Both the position numbers and the translations under genes were made by a program. Source: Desulfovibrio sp. G11 (GTDB lineage: Bacteria > Desulfobacterota > Desulfovibrionia > Desulfovibrionales > Desulfovibrionaceae). From it: 64,000 nt of DNA. This document shows, piece after piece, positions 56,021 to 64,000 of this stretch (positions are counted from its first letter, which is position 1; each line of letters opens with the position of its first letter). Below the pieces are notes generated by a model. The model was given only the letters and a program-made list of their open reading frames with translations. It did no database searches and was not told the DNA's origin. The stretch covers positions 186,001-250,000 of the forward strand of contig NZ_LT984798.1 in the NCBI RefSeq assembly GCF_900243745.1. The letters run 5' to 3'.

Positions 56021-56331
56021 TTTCAGGGGCAACCTGCCGGGACCGGATTTGCCTGAAGCATCTCCCGGCTGTAACCCTGCCGGGCGGCCACGCCGCCCCT
56101 GCCCACGGCCCAGGGCCGTGCGGCGCAACACTAAGGAGCGCACATGCCCAAGCGCAAGACCTGACGCAACCCCACAGGCTTCACGGTGTGGAGTATATGC
56201 GGGCGGCGGCGCGTCTCGAGGCTTGGGAGCATGGCGCGACAACCCTGACAAACGGTAATCCTCCGTCCGCGTAATGCGGCCATACAGGCCGCCTACGCAA
56301 TGGGCGCACGCCCGCAAACAGGAGGAAAGCC
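56021..56331. other. Intergenic region between pyrR and yedE
   Basis: About 311 nt. It contains a short hairpin CACGGC-CCAG-GCCGTG near 56103-56120 and a seven-codon frame (ATG at 56144 with AAGGAG upstream, ending TGA at 56162) of the form MPKRKT. A leader peptide is possible but unsupported. No longer gene is seen; the yedE promoter probably lies here. Confidence 0.45.
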
Positions 56332-57426
56332 ATGAAACAGGGCTTCAATATTCTGTCCACCACCACGGGCATCATCGTGGTCGGCCTCATTTTCGGCGTA
56401 TTGGCCGTATTGCTGCAACAGGCGGGCAATCCGGGCAATATGGGTATATGCGTGGTCTGCTTTAACCGCGACATTGCCGGGGCTGTGGGCCTGCACAGGG
56501 CGGACCTTGTGCAGTATCTGCGCCCGGAAATAATGGGTATGGTACTGGGCGCCTTTGCGGCGGCCATGCTTTTTGGCGAATACAAGCCGCGTGGCGGTTC
56601 GGCGCCGATCATCCGCTTTTTTCTCGGGGCCATCGCGGGCATAGGCGCGCTGGTTTTTCTGGGCTGCCCCTGGCGCGTCATCCTGCGCCTGGCCGGTGGC
56701 GACGCGCATGCCCTTTTCGGCCTTGCGGGCCTTATCGTAGGTGTGGGCATAGGCACGGTCTTTTTCCGCATGGGCTTCTCTCTGGGGCGCAGTCAGGGGC
56801 AGGGAAAAATATCGGGGCTGCTGCTGCCTGCGCTTATGATCGCCCTTGTGGCCCTGTATCTTGCCGACCCGCAAATCATCGGCGAACTTAAAAGCGGTGT
56901 GCTCTTCTATTCCATCAAAGGCCCCGGTTCACAGCATGCACCGTTCATCTTTTCACTGTGCGCCGGACTGGCCGTGGGCTTTCTGGCACAACGCAGCCGC
57001 TTCTGCACCATGGGCGCTCTGCGCGACGTCATCCTGTTCAACCAGTGGTTTCTGGCCCTGGGCTTTATCGCCATGTTCGCAGCGGCCCTGATCATGAATA
57101 TCGGTTTCGGCTCCTTCCACTGGGGTTTTGAAAACCAGCCGGTTTCACAGCCCAATGACCTGTGGAACTTTATGGGTATGGTTACGGCGGGCCTTGCCTT
57201 TGCCCTGGCAGGCGGCTGCCCCGGGCGGCAGCTCTTTATGGCGGGCGAAGGCGACAACGATGCTGCCGTGTTTGTTATGGGCCTCATCGCGGGGACGGCC
57301 ATGGCCCACAACTTCGGCATGGCCTCCAGCCCCGCCGGCATAGGCCCTCACGGCATGGCCGCCACTCTGGCCGGCCTTGGCATTTGTTTGTGCATAGGAT
57401 TTTACAACTGCAAGCGAGGCGCGTAA
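56332..57426 (+). CDS. yedE: YedE-family putative selenium transporter
   Basis: 364 residues with about nine or ten hydrophobic segments. Two halves each carry a cysteine motif: GICVVCFNRD/FLGCPWRV in the first, RSRFCTMGALRD and GGCPGRQLF in the second, the thiol-rich pattern of the YeeE/YedE family. The GMASSPAGIGPHGM block is typical of the selenium-linked branch. It probably imports a selenium or sulfur compound. Its TAA overlaps the ATG of the YedF-like gene by one base. Confidence 0.9.
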   Translation: MKQGFNILSTTTGIIVVGLIFGVLAVLLQQAGNPGNMGICVVCFNRDIAGAVGLHRADLVQYLRPEIMGMVLGAFAAAMLFGEYKPRGGSAPIIRFFLGAIAGIGALVFLGCPWRVILRLAGGDAHALFGLAGLIVGVGIGTVFFRMGFSLGRSQGQGKISGLLLPALMIALVALYLADPQIIGELKSGVLFYSIKGPGSQHAPFIFSLCAGLAVGFLAQRSRFCTMGALRDVILFNQWFLALGFIAMFAAALIMNIGFGSFHWGFENQPVSQPNDLWNFMGMVTAGLAFALAGGCPGRQLFMAGEGDNDAAVFVMGLIAGTAMAHNFGMASSPAGIGPHGMAATLAGLGICLCIGFYNCKRGA

Positions 57427-57641
57427 TGTCCGTACTTATAGATACCCGCGGTCTTTCATGCCCGCAGCCGGTGCTTCTCTTTCTCAATGCCGCCAAGGCG
57501 GGCGACGGTCCCTTCAGTGTACTTGTGGATAACGACGCCAGCCGCGAAAACGTCAGCCGCGCGGCCCGCAACCGGGGATTCTGCGTGGAACCCGTCGACG
57601 AAGGGCAAGGAGTCACCAAACTGGAACTGCACAAGGGCTAG
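57426..57641 (+). CDS. yedF: YedF/TusA-like sulfur (selenium) carrier protein
   Basis: 71 residues with the TusA signature DTRGLSCPQPVLLFLNAAK; Cys12 would carry a persulfide or perselenide. Overlap with yedE (TAATG) implies coupled translation and joint function. The longer YedF proteins have an added C-terminal domain, here absent; that domain is perhaps represented by the DUF3343 gene downstream. The transfer target is unknown. Confidence 0.88.
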   Translation: MSVLIDTRGLSCPQPVLLFLNAAKAGDGPFSVLVDNDASRENVSRAARNRGFCVEPVDEGQGVTKLELHKG

Positions 57642-57663
57642 AGAGTTCTACTCTTGAAGTGTT

Positions 57664-57702
57664 TTGTGGGAGGCCCCTTTTGCAACAGGGGGCTTCCCAC
57701 AA
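57664..57702. terminator. Long hairpin after the YedF-like gene
   Basis: TTGTGGGAGGCCCC at 57664-57677 pairs with GGGGGCTTCCCACAA at 57688-57702 with one bulge. It may limit read-through into the DUF3343 gene. The remaining sequence to 57925 contains no supported gene. Confidence 0.6.
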
Positions 57703-57925
57703 TCCACCCATCAACATCTTTATTCTTGTTTCAATCTGTTGCAGGAATGCTCCTGCTCTGAATCGGGGCAGGAGTTGGTGGGGAGCCAGAGGGCGTACTT
57801 TCCTGGCATACCGCTGCCCCAAAAGTGACTTGCCCAGGATGAAGGCCTGGACACACGGAACAACGACGGATGACTTCAAAAGCCAACAAACAGCCGGGCG
57901 AGCGTCCGCCCGGCAGGATATCTGC

Positions 57926-58588
57926 ATGGATAAAACACCAAAGGGCATACGCAAAACGGGCGGCGGCTTTATGGGCAACCTTTGCCGTGCCGCCCGCGCC
58001 CTGCTGGACAAGAAAGCCAGAACGGACCAGCGGGCCGCCCACCCCGGCAAAGACGAACAGTCAGCAGCCCGCTCAGCTCGTGCCGTCAGTGACAGGGGCC
58101 TGCTGGTCTTTGCCCACACGGGCGAAGTCATCAAGGCAGAAAAACAGCTTCGCGCTGCCGGTCTTGACGTCGAAGTCAAGGGACCGCCGCCGCAGTTGCG
58201 CACCGGTTGTGATATGGTGATCGTGTTTGAGCTGGTGAGTCAGGCCCGTGTGCTGGAAATATTGCACAAGGAGGACATTGATCCGGAACAGGTGGTCAGC
58301 GCCCACGACGTGCTGCTTGAGCCGGTATCGCTTTACCAGGTCAGGCGTATGGGCCGCTGGATCATGGTACGCGCGGCCAATATGAAAATCACCCTGGACA
58401 CCCGGGACGGCCGTATCGTGAACATTTCCGGCGGGGGCTGCCCGGACGTGCCGTGGCTGGCACACTGCCTGTGCGGCCTGCGCCTTGACGAGGCCCCGGA
58501 ACCCCTGAGCCTCGGGCAGACGCTCTGCTGCTACAGCCTGCAAAAAGCCTTTGAAGAACTGCGGAGGCAATACTCATGTGGTACATAG
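57926..58588 (+). CDS. DUF3343 protein with Cys-rich C-terminal domain
   Basis: 220 residues from the ATG at 57926 (AGGA upstream); ATGs at 57839 and 57971 are alternatives. A basic N-terminus precedes a DUF3343 domain (about 55-130; GLLVFAHTGEVIKAEKQLRAAGLDVEVKGPPPQLRTGCDM). The C-terminal 95 residues (VRAANMKITLDTRDGRIVNISGGGCPDVPWLAHCLCGLRLDEA, QTLCCYSL) hold five cysteines. DUF3343 is a family linked to selenium genes. The role is unknown; thiol- or selenium-handling is inference. Overlaps the next gene by 13 nt. Confidence 0.8.
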   Translation: MDKTPKGIRKTGGGFMGNLCRAARALLDKKARTDQRAAHPGKDEQSAARSARAVSDRGLLVFAHTGEVIKAEKQLRAAGLDVEVKGPPPQLRTGCDMVIVFELVSQARVLEILHKEDIDPEQVVSAHDVLLEPVSLYQVRRMGRWIMVRAANMKITLDTRDGRIVNISGGGCPDVPWLAHCLCGLRLDEAPEPLSLGQTLCCYSLQKAFEELRRQYSCGT

Positions 58589-59463
58589 CCGGCACTCTAC
58601 CGGGGCCGGACCCGGTTTTTCGCGAAACAGCGGCTCAAGGCCCTGCCCGCATGTCCGACGGATGGCTCCACCTCGCGGACGACAGCGCCTTTCCCGTGCA
58701 GCGCGGTACCGAGGCTCTGGCCGCCACCGCTCTTCTGGCTTGCGAGGCTTTGGGTTTTCAGCCGCCCCGCCTGCTGCTGGCCGGAGACACAGGGTCGGGA
58801 GAAGGCAGCCGCGCCCTGTACGCCTGGCTTGCAGAGCATGCCGACACCCTGAACCCTGAAGGCATCACATTTCACTATCTTTTTCCCGATGTGGACTGGC
58901 ACAACCGTGTGCTTATGGCCCTGCAGGCACTGCCCGCCCCGCCCGTGCTGGTGGCGGACGCCGGCTTTATGTATGTGGCCAAGATGAGCGGCTATGCCGA
59001 CGCTTATGATCTTTTCACCCCCGACATTGGCGAAATGGCCTTTCTTGCCGATGAAAAAGCCCCGCATCCATTTTATACCAGGGGGTTTCTGCTGGCCGAA
59101 GAAGAAAACGTCGCCGCCCTGCTGGAAAGAGCCAACGCCCACGGCAACTGCCCGGCCCACCTGATCATCAAGGGCCGGATTGACCATATTGTTTGCGGCG
59201 GCCGTCTGACAGGCACGGTAAAAGAGCCTTCGGTAGCAGCGATGGAGTGTATAGGCGGAACCGGCGATCTGGTGACGGGCCTTGTAACGGCGCTTCTGGC
59301 AGGCGGCATATCCATGTGCCGGGCCAGCCTTGCGGCGGCACGCCTTGCCCGCCTGCTGGCAGAGCACTGCGCCCCTGATCCCGGCACCCAGGTAAGCGCC
59401 CTGCTGCAAAGCCTGCCGCACGTGCTTCACAATTATGCCGAGGAAGTGCTGCGGCAATCCTGA
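58576..59463 (+). CDS. YjeF C-terminal / ribokinase-like protein of the selenium cluster
   Basis: 295 residues, GGAGG upstream of the ATG. Ribokinase-like fold motifs: GDTGSGEGSRALY, VLVADAGFMYVAKMS, DLFTPDIGEMAFL, then VIKGRIDHIVCGG-like (IIKGRIDHIVCGG) and ECIGGTGDLVTG with the catalytic Asp of GTGD. It resembles ADP/ATP-dependent NAD(P)H-hydrate dehydratase domains but no epimerase domain is fused. Overlap with the DUF3343 gene and position after YedE/YedF argue for a selenium-linked kinase; substrate unknown. Confidence 0.78.
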   Translation: MWYIAGTLPGPDPVFRETAAQGPARMSDGWLHLADDSAFPVQRGTEALAATALLACEALGFQPPRLLLAGDTGSGEGSRALYAWLAEHADTLNPEGITFHYLFPDVDWHNRVLMALQALPAPPVLVADAGFMYVAKMSGYADAYDLFTPDIGEMAFLADEKAPHPFYTRGFLLAEEENVAALLERANAHGNCPAHLIIKGRIDHIVCGGRLTGTVKEPSVAAMECIGGTGDLVTGLVTALLAGGISMCRASLAAARLARLLAEHCAPDPGTQVSALLQSLPHVLHNYAEEVLRQS

Positions 59464-59683
59464 CCGTGTGCAGGGTTCCGCATGTTGGCCTGCGCCGCTT
59501 GCGGGCAAAACGGCAGCATTCACCTCGCAACGGCCTTGCATTCAGACAGGTCACACCAGCCGGCTTGCAGCAGGCATCTCATGGCGGCTCTCCGCCACGG
59601 AACTGCATAAAAAACGGCGGCTGTGAAGACGCTGCCACGGAACTGCGGGCAGCCAGCCGCTACCCGTTCGCCCGCATAACGAA

Positions 59684-59714
59684 GAACGGCCCGTGCTTTT
59701 GGCACGGACCGTTC
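59684..59714. terminator. Hairpin between the kinase-like gene and speA
   Basis: GAACGGCCCGTGC at 59684-59696 pairs, with one mismatch, with GCACGGACCGTTC at 59702-59714 over TTTTG, followed by TGTTTC on the plus strand. It can end both convergent transcripts. Confidence 0.65.
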
Positions 59715-59727
59715 TGTTTCAGGCTCT

Positions 59728-61644
59728 CTATCGTTCAAAATAGGTATAGCCGCGCAATCCGTCTTCAAAGGCCTGCATGACAGAAAACCTCTCGCTTGGC
59801 GAAATGCGGCCCTGCCGAACGGCCAGTTCCGCGGTGCTGCGCAGGTCTTCAAGTATGCGGCGAGGGTCGTACTCCACATAGCTCAGAATATCCGCCACAG
59901 AGTCGCCACGGATTTCACGCACGTACTCGTAGCTTCCATCCTCGGCTACACGGATGGACACCACGTTGGTATCACCCATGAGGTTATGCAGGTCACCCAG
60001 GGTTTCCTGATATGCGCCCACAAGGAACACGCCAAGATAGTACTCCTCGCCGTCGCGCAGGGGGTGCAGTTCCAGCGTGGGTTTCATGCCCTGGGGGTCG
60101 ATAAACTGATCGATACGGCCATCGGAATCGCAGGTGATGTCCGAGATGATGGCATGACGCGCAGGGAACTCCCTGAGCCTGTGTATGGGCATGACCGGGA
60201 AAAGCTGGTCGATGGCCCAGGTATCGGGCAAGGACTGGAACACGCTGAAGTTGCCGTAATAGATGTCGGCCAGGCTCACATCAATGTCGGCCAGATCGCG
60301 CGGCACATTCTTGAGACGGGTTTTTTCCTGGGCGATGCGCATGATGATAGCCCAGAAAAAACGCTCGGCAATGGTGCGCTGACGCAAATTCACCCGGCCG
60401 GTGGAGAAAAGCTGACGCATTTCATCGCGGTAATAGATGGCGTCGTTATAGCATTCCTGCAGATTGCGCAGGCTGATGTTGGCCAGGGTTTCCCGCAGGT
60501 TCTGCACCGGCTCGGGCATGCCTTCGGGCAGGCTTTCTGGCAGCTGCACTTCTTCAATCATGCTGACGTCCAGCACGTTGAAAAGCAGCACCGAATAGTA
60601 CGCCACGGTGGCGCGGCCGGACTCGGTGATGATGTGCGGGTGAGGCACATTTTCCTCATCCAGGATGCTCATGATGGTTTCCACCACGTCGGTGCAGTAT
60701 TCATCCAGATTATAGTTGCGCGAAGAAATGAAGTTGGTGTGCGAACCGTCATAGTCCACAGCCAGGCCGCCGCCCAGGTCAAGATACCCCATGGGTGCGC
60801 CTTCCTGAATGAGGCCCACATAAAGGCGTGCGCCTTCCATCACTCCCGTGCGGATGTCGCGGATGTTGGAAACCTGCGAACCAAGATGGTAGTGCAGCAG
60901 CTTGAAGCAGTCCAGCATGTCGTGGCTTTTGAGGGTGTCCACCACGTCCACCACCTGCGCCGGGGAAAGCCCGAAGGTGGAGCGCTCGCCGCCGGAATCC
61001 GTCCAGTGGCCGCCAGCCTTTACGGCCAGCTTGGCACGCACGCCGATATTGGGGCGCACCCCGAGGGCCTTGCTGCGTTCCAGCAGCACGTTCAACTCGC
61101 TGGGCATTTCAAGCACAAAAAATACGTTAAAGCCCATGCGCAGGGCCTGAAGGCCCAGGTCCATGAACTCTTCATCCTTGTACCCGTTACACACGATGCA
61201 GGCTTCCCTGTCCTGCATGAGCGACACTGCGGCAATAAGCTCGGCCTTTGAACCGACCTCAAGCCCGTGGTGGTACTGTGCGCCGAACTGGGCGATCTTT
61301 TCCACCACCTGCTGCTGCTGATTCACCTTGATGGGAAAAACGCCGCGGTAGGCTCCGGTATAGCCGAGATTTTTTATGGCCTTACGAAAACTTTCATGAA
61401 TGTTCGCTATGCGCGAGTCCAGAATATTTTCCACGCGCAAAAGCACGGGCATGTCATAGCCCCTGTCACGCAGACCGGAGATGATCTCCGGAATGGAAAC
61501 CTGCGGGCCTTTGGGACCTTGCGGGCAGATAACCACTTCGCCCGCATCGGAAACGTCAAAATATCCGGCCCCCCAATTGCGGATGCCGTACAGTTCGATG
61601 GAATCCTCCACCCGCCACTGCTGCAATGCGCGGTTTTTTGCCAA
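59728..61644 (-). CDS. speA: Biosynthetic arginine decarboxylase SpeA
   Basis: 638 residues starting MAKNRALQQWRVEDSIELYGIRNWGAGYFDVSDAG. The PLP-binding region is RGVFPIKVNQQQQVVEKI with the Lys, and DLGGGLAVDYDG, ESGRATVAYYSVLLFNVLD and the catalytic DITCDSDG are present. It converts arginine to agmatine for polyamine synthesis. AAGGAG precedes the start. No agmatinase gene is adjacent. Confidence 0.96.
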   Translation of the reverse strand: MAKNRALQQWRVEDSIELYGIRNWGAGYFDVSDAGEVVICPQGPKGPQVSIPEIISGLRDRGYDMPVLLRVENILDSRIANIHESFRKAIKNLGYTGAYRGVFPIKVNQQQQVVEKIAQFGAQYHHGLEVGSKAELIAAVSLMQDREACIVCNGYKDEEFMDLGLQALRMGFNVFFVLEMPSELNVLLERSKALGVRPNIGVRAKLAVKAGGHWTDSGGERSTFGLSPAQVVDVVDTLKSHDMLDCFKLLHYHLGSQVSNIRDIRTGVMEGARLYVGLIQEGAPMGYLDLGGGLAVDYDGSHTNFISSRNYNLDEYCTDVVETIMSILDEENVPHPHIITESGRATVAYYSVLLFNVLDVSMIEEVQLPESLPEGMPEPVQNLRETLANISLRNLQECYNDAIYYRDEMRQLFSTGRVNLRQRTIAERFFWAIIMRIAQEKTRLKNVPRDLADIDVSLADIYYGNFSVFQSLPDTWAIDQLFPVMPIHRLREFPARHAIISDITCDSDGRIDQFIDPQGMKPTLELHPLRDGEEYYLGVFLVGAYQETLGDLHNLMGDTNVVSIRVAEDGSYEYVREIRGDSVADILSYVEYDPRRILEDLRSTAELAVRQGRISPSERFSVMQAFEDGLRGYTYFER

Positions 61645-61982
61645 TTCTCACTCCTTGTATCGCCCGGCGGGCGAGGGTTAAAATACTGCACCCAAAAAAG
61701 AGGCGTAATTATGCCGGTAAGAGGGTGAAAGTCAATATTGGCAATCCTGCGGAACAGGCTTTTTTTATCACCGCCCGGCCCCCCGGAAAAAGCCCCTGCC
61801 ACAGGCTCTTGAACCTTGCGGCACCGGCCAGGAAAACACAAGACTCATTGAAGGCCGCCGCCCTCTTGACGCAGGGCGTGGCTTGCTTCACCCTGTGGAC
61901 ACCAGAACCCGCAGGCTTCTGGCACGGCCCGTTTACGGCCGTTCCGCAGCCATGTCCACGCTTTCTCTTTAAGGATATATCC
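61645..61982. other. Divergent intergenic region speA / membrane fusion protein
   Basis: 338 nt between the starts of speA (minus) and the adaptor gene (plus). No gene is supported, though several frames are open. Both promoters should be here. Confidence 0.45.
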
Positions 61983-63137
61983 ATGACGCGCCCTGACAAC
62001 CGCTTACGCATACCCTTTTTTTTCTGCACACGCCCTGCGCGGACGCTCCGGGCTTCAGGCCTGCTGCTGGCCCTGGTTCTGGCCCTGCTCCCCGCCCTGA
62101 ACGGCTGTTCCGGCAATGAGCGGGAAAACTCCGGTCCGGCCCCGGCTCCCGTGCGCGTAACCCCGGTTATGCGCGCTGATGTGCCGCGTCTGCTGCACGT
62201 TGTGGGCAATGTGCGGGCTTCCGCCTCGGTGGGCGTCAGGCCCAGAGTAGCCGGAGAAATCCAGCAGGTCCACTTTACGGAAGGCCAGGACGTGCAGGAA
62301 GGCCAGCCCCTCATCACCATCGACCCGCGCCCTTTTGAGGCCGCCCTGCGCGAAAAGCGTGGTCTGCTGGCAAAATCACAGGCCCAGCTGAACAAGGCCC
62401 TTGATGACATGGCACGGTACGGCAAGCTGGTGGGCGGCGGCTATGTAAGCCGTGAGGCCTATGAGCAGACCGCGACCCAGGCCGCCGCACTGCGCGCTAC
62501 CGTGCAGTCCGACAAGGCTGCCGTTGAAAGCGCGGCTCTTGACCTGTCATACTGTACGGTAGTGGCCCCCATCAGCGGTCGTGTGGGGGCCCTTAATGTG
62601 GACAGGGGCAATATGGTGAAATCCACGGATGCCGCTCCCGTGGTCACCATCGACACACTTTCGCCCATCTATGTGAGCTTTTCAGTTCCGGAAGCACACC
62701 TGCCCGTGATTCTTGACCGCATGGGCGGTGAGTCCGTCCCGGTTACGGCGACCCCCGCCGGAGGCCAGGCAGAACAGGGGCTGCTGACCCTGGTGGACAA
62801 CAGCGTTGACACGCGCACAGGTACTATCCGCCTGCGGGGTACGTTTGAAAACGCCTCCCGCCGCTTGTGGCCCGGCCAGTTTGTGCAGGTGCAACTTCCC
62901 CTCGGCATGGGCAGCAGTGTGCTTACCGTGCCTTCCCGCGCTGTGCAGTCCGGCCGCGACGAATCCTATGTGTATGTGGTGGACGCCAAAAAAAATGCCG
63001 CCTACCGCCCGGTAAAAGTCCTGTTTGAGCACAATGACGTCAGTGTGGTGGAAGGGTCTGTCTCTGAAGGGGACAAGGTGGTGGTGGAAGGCCAGGTGCG
63101 CCTTGCGCCGGGGCTTCCTGTAAAGGAAGTCGAATAG
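61983..63137 (+). CDS. RND efflux periplasmic adaptor (MexA/AcrA family lipoprotein)
   Basis: 384 residues from the ATG at 61983 with AAGGA upstream. Lipobox ALNGC near residue 41. HlyD/RND adaptor order: lipoyl half (RPRVAGEIQQVHFTEGQDV), coiled coil (about 115-170, AALRATVQSDKAAVESA), return half (VVAPISGRVGALNVDRGNMV), beta barrel and membrane-proximal domain (VPSRAVQSGRDESYVYVVD). No RND pump or outer-membrane channel gene follows. Confidence 0.92.
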   Translation: MTRPDNRLRIPFFFCTRPARTLRASGLLLALVLALLPALNGCSGNERENSGPAPAPVRVTPVMRADVPRLLHVVGNVRASASVGVRPRVAGEIQQVHFTEGQDVQEGQPLITIDPRPFEAALREKRGLLAKSQAQLNKALDDMARYGKLVGGGYVSREAYEQTATQAAALRATVQSDKAAVESAALDLSYCTVVAPISGRVGALNVDRGNMVKSTDAAPVVTIDTLSPIYVSFSVPEAHLPVILDRMGGESVPVTATPAGGQAEQGLLTLVDNSVDTRTGTIRLRGTFENASRRLWPGQFVQVQLPLGMGSSVLTVPSRAVQSGRDESYVYVVDAKKNAAYRPVKVLFEHNDVSVVEGSVSEGDKVVVEGQVRLAPGLPVKEVE

Positions 63138-63339
63138 GGCCGCCGGCAGCAGGTGTGGCGCGTTTCATCGCTCCAGGCGTTTCCGTGCGCCGGACGCCCG
63201 GACGCCTCAAAATCTGCCGTAAACCGCGCGGGTGACTGTCCCTGCTGTATCCCGGCGCACCTGTTACATCGGGCACATCGGGTACGCCGGATATTCGGAG
63301 TGAGCGGGACAGGCGCGCCAGTCAGCTGCCGAAAAATGC

Positions 63340-63975
63340 TCAGGCGTCCTCATTCTCCACAAGACGGCAGCAAGCCGAGCCGTTGCTCAGACCGGCAAGC
63401 GCCGGCTTGAACCGCTCCAGGTTCTCTTCAGGCAGCAAGAGAATAAAATGCGCCTCGGCCTCATAGTTTTCATCCACGGCAAGGGCCTCAAAGCCGGGCA
63501 GCAGACGCCGCAGGGCGTCTACATGAGCGTACTCCACAGTAACAGCCAGACGCACCTGCGGCACTCTTTCCACCAGCAGCAGCGAGGCGAGGTTTTCACG
63601 CACGCTGTCCTGATAGGCGCGCACAAGCCCGCCGGTTCCCAGCTTGACGCCGCCGAACCAGCGGCTCACCACTACGCACAACTCCCCCACCCCGCTGTGC
63701 AGCACCACCTGGAGCATGGGGCGCCCTGCGGTTCCGTGCGGCTCTCCATCATCCGATGAGCCGATCTGTGCCGTATGCCCCGGCGCGCCCGCCGCATAGG
63801 CCCAACAGTTATGTGTGGCATCGGCATGGCGGCGTCGTGTTTCCTCCACAAAGGAGCGCGCTGCGGCTGGCCCCGGGGTGTGGGCGCACAGGGCAAGGAA
63901 ACGGCTGCGCCGTATGACAAGCTCTGTGCAATGCGGCTCTGCGGCAGTGGAAGCGGGAACGGGGTAGCGGCTCAT
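63340..63975 (-). CDS. YigZ / IMPACT family protein
   Basis: 211 residues. N-terminal UPF0029 block: VIRRSRFLALCAHTPGPAAARSFVEETRRRHADATHNCWAY, SSDDGEPHGTAGRPML, VVVSRWFGGVKLGTGGLVRAY. C-terminal DUF1949-like domain (RLAVTVEYAHVDALRRLLPGF). IMPACT proteins modulate translation control; in bacteria the role is uncertain. The start lies 25 nt from the window edge. Confidence 0.92.
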   Translation of the reverse strand: MSRYPVPASTAAEPHCTELVIRRSRFLALCAHTPGPAAARSFVEETRRRHADATHNCWAYAAGAPGHTAQIGSSDDGEPHGTAGRPMLQVVLHSGVGELCVVVSRWFGGVKLGTGGLVRAYQDSVRENLASLLLVERVPQVRLAVTVEYAHVDALRRLLPGFEALAVDENYEAEAHFILLLPEENLERFKPALAGLSNGSACCRLVENEDA

Positions 63976-64000
63976 GAACGGTCCCCATCCGTCCGAAGGC

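Noticed and set aside
56144-56164. Seven-codon leader peptide before yedE
   Set aside because: Good ribosome-binding site but too short to judge and no attenuator structure clearly follows; kept only as a remark.
59986-61251. 421-codon plus-strand frame over speA
   Set aside because: Shadow of speA, with no start signal or domain.

Overview
The window looks like chromosome of a sulfate-reducing deltaproteobacterium of the Desulfovibrio type. The markers are dsrA-dsrB-dsrD, a periplasmic [FeFe] hydrogenase with a Tat-exported small subunit and the complete HydE/F/G maturation set, hypA/hypB, and a selenium-related gene group. The sequence is GC-rich except between about 30.3-31.1 kb and 35.2-37.2 kb. 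Genus is inferred from gene content and protein style; no database search was run.

Layout. 1-6.1 kb: the 3' part of der, then a complete livKHMGF branched-chain amino acid ABC transporter operon. 6.1-11.3 kb: a DUF1848 protein, a small membrane protein overlapping queD, a WcbI-like protein, a flavin reductase, a secreted protein and a potassium-channel-like protein. 11.4-16.6 kb (minus): an exporter operon like E. coli ybhGFSR (HlyD adaptor, fused double ATPase, two ABC-2 permeases). 17.2-24.6 kb: catalase, a SPOR protein, a secreted protein, hypB and hypA, a TPR protein and an AMIN protein. 24.7-30.2 kb (minus): hydG-hydE-hydA-hydB-hydF.

31.06-36.67 kb is an accessory island: an IS30 remnant, a complete ISL3-family element, a cas3 gene whose 3' end is replaced by the ISL3 terminus, and a complete IS4-family element. 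No other cas gene and no CRISPR array is present. 37.2-40.3 kb holds dsrA (two apparent single-base deletions), dsrB and dsrD. A dispersed intergenic repeat and a perfect 28-bp palindrome lie between dsrB and dsrD. A sigma-54-dependent regulator, tRNA-Arg, rpsT, glyQ/glyS, recO, a RodZ-like gene, two SurA-type chaperones and mfd follow on the minus strand to 54.5 kb.

The most notable part is 54.6-59.5 kb. Two HesB/IscA-like genes lie in tandem; the second has an in-frame TGA exactly where its paralogue has the conserved cysteine, followed by a SECIS-like hairpin, and is read here as a selenoprotein that ordinary gene calling misses. On the opposite strand follow pyrR, a YedE-type putative selenium transporter, a YedF/TusA-like protein, a DUF3343 protein and a YjeF-C/ribokinase-like protein. 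Together these suggest a local selenium uptake and handling module next to a selenoprotein. The window ends with speA, an RND-type membrane fusion protein lacking a neighbouring pump, and a YigZ/IMPACT protein.
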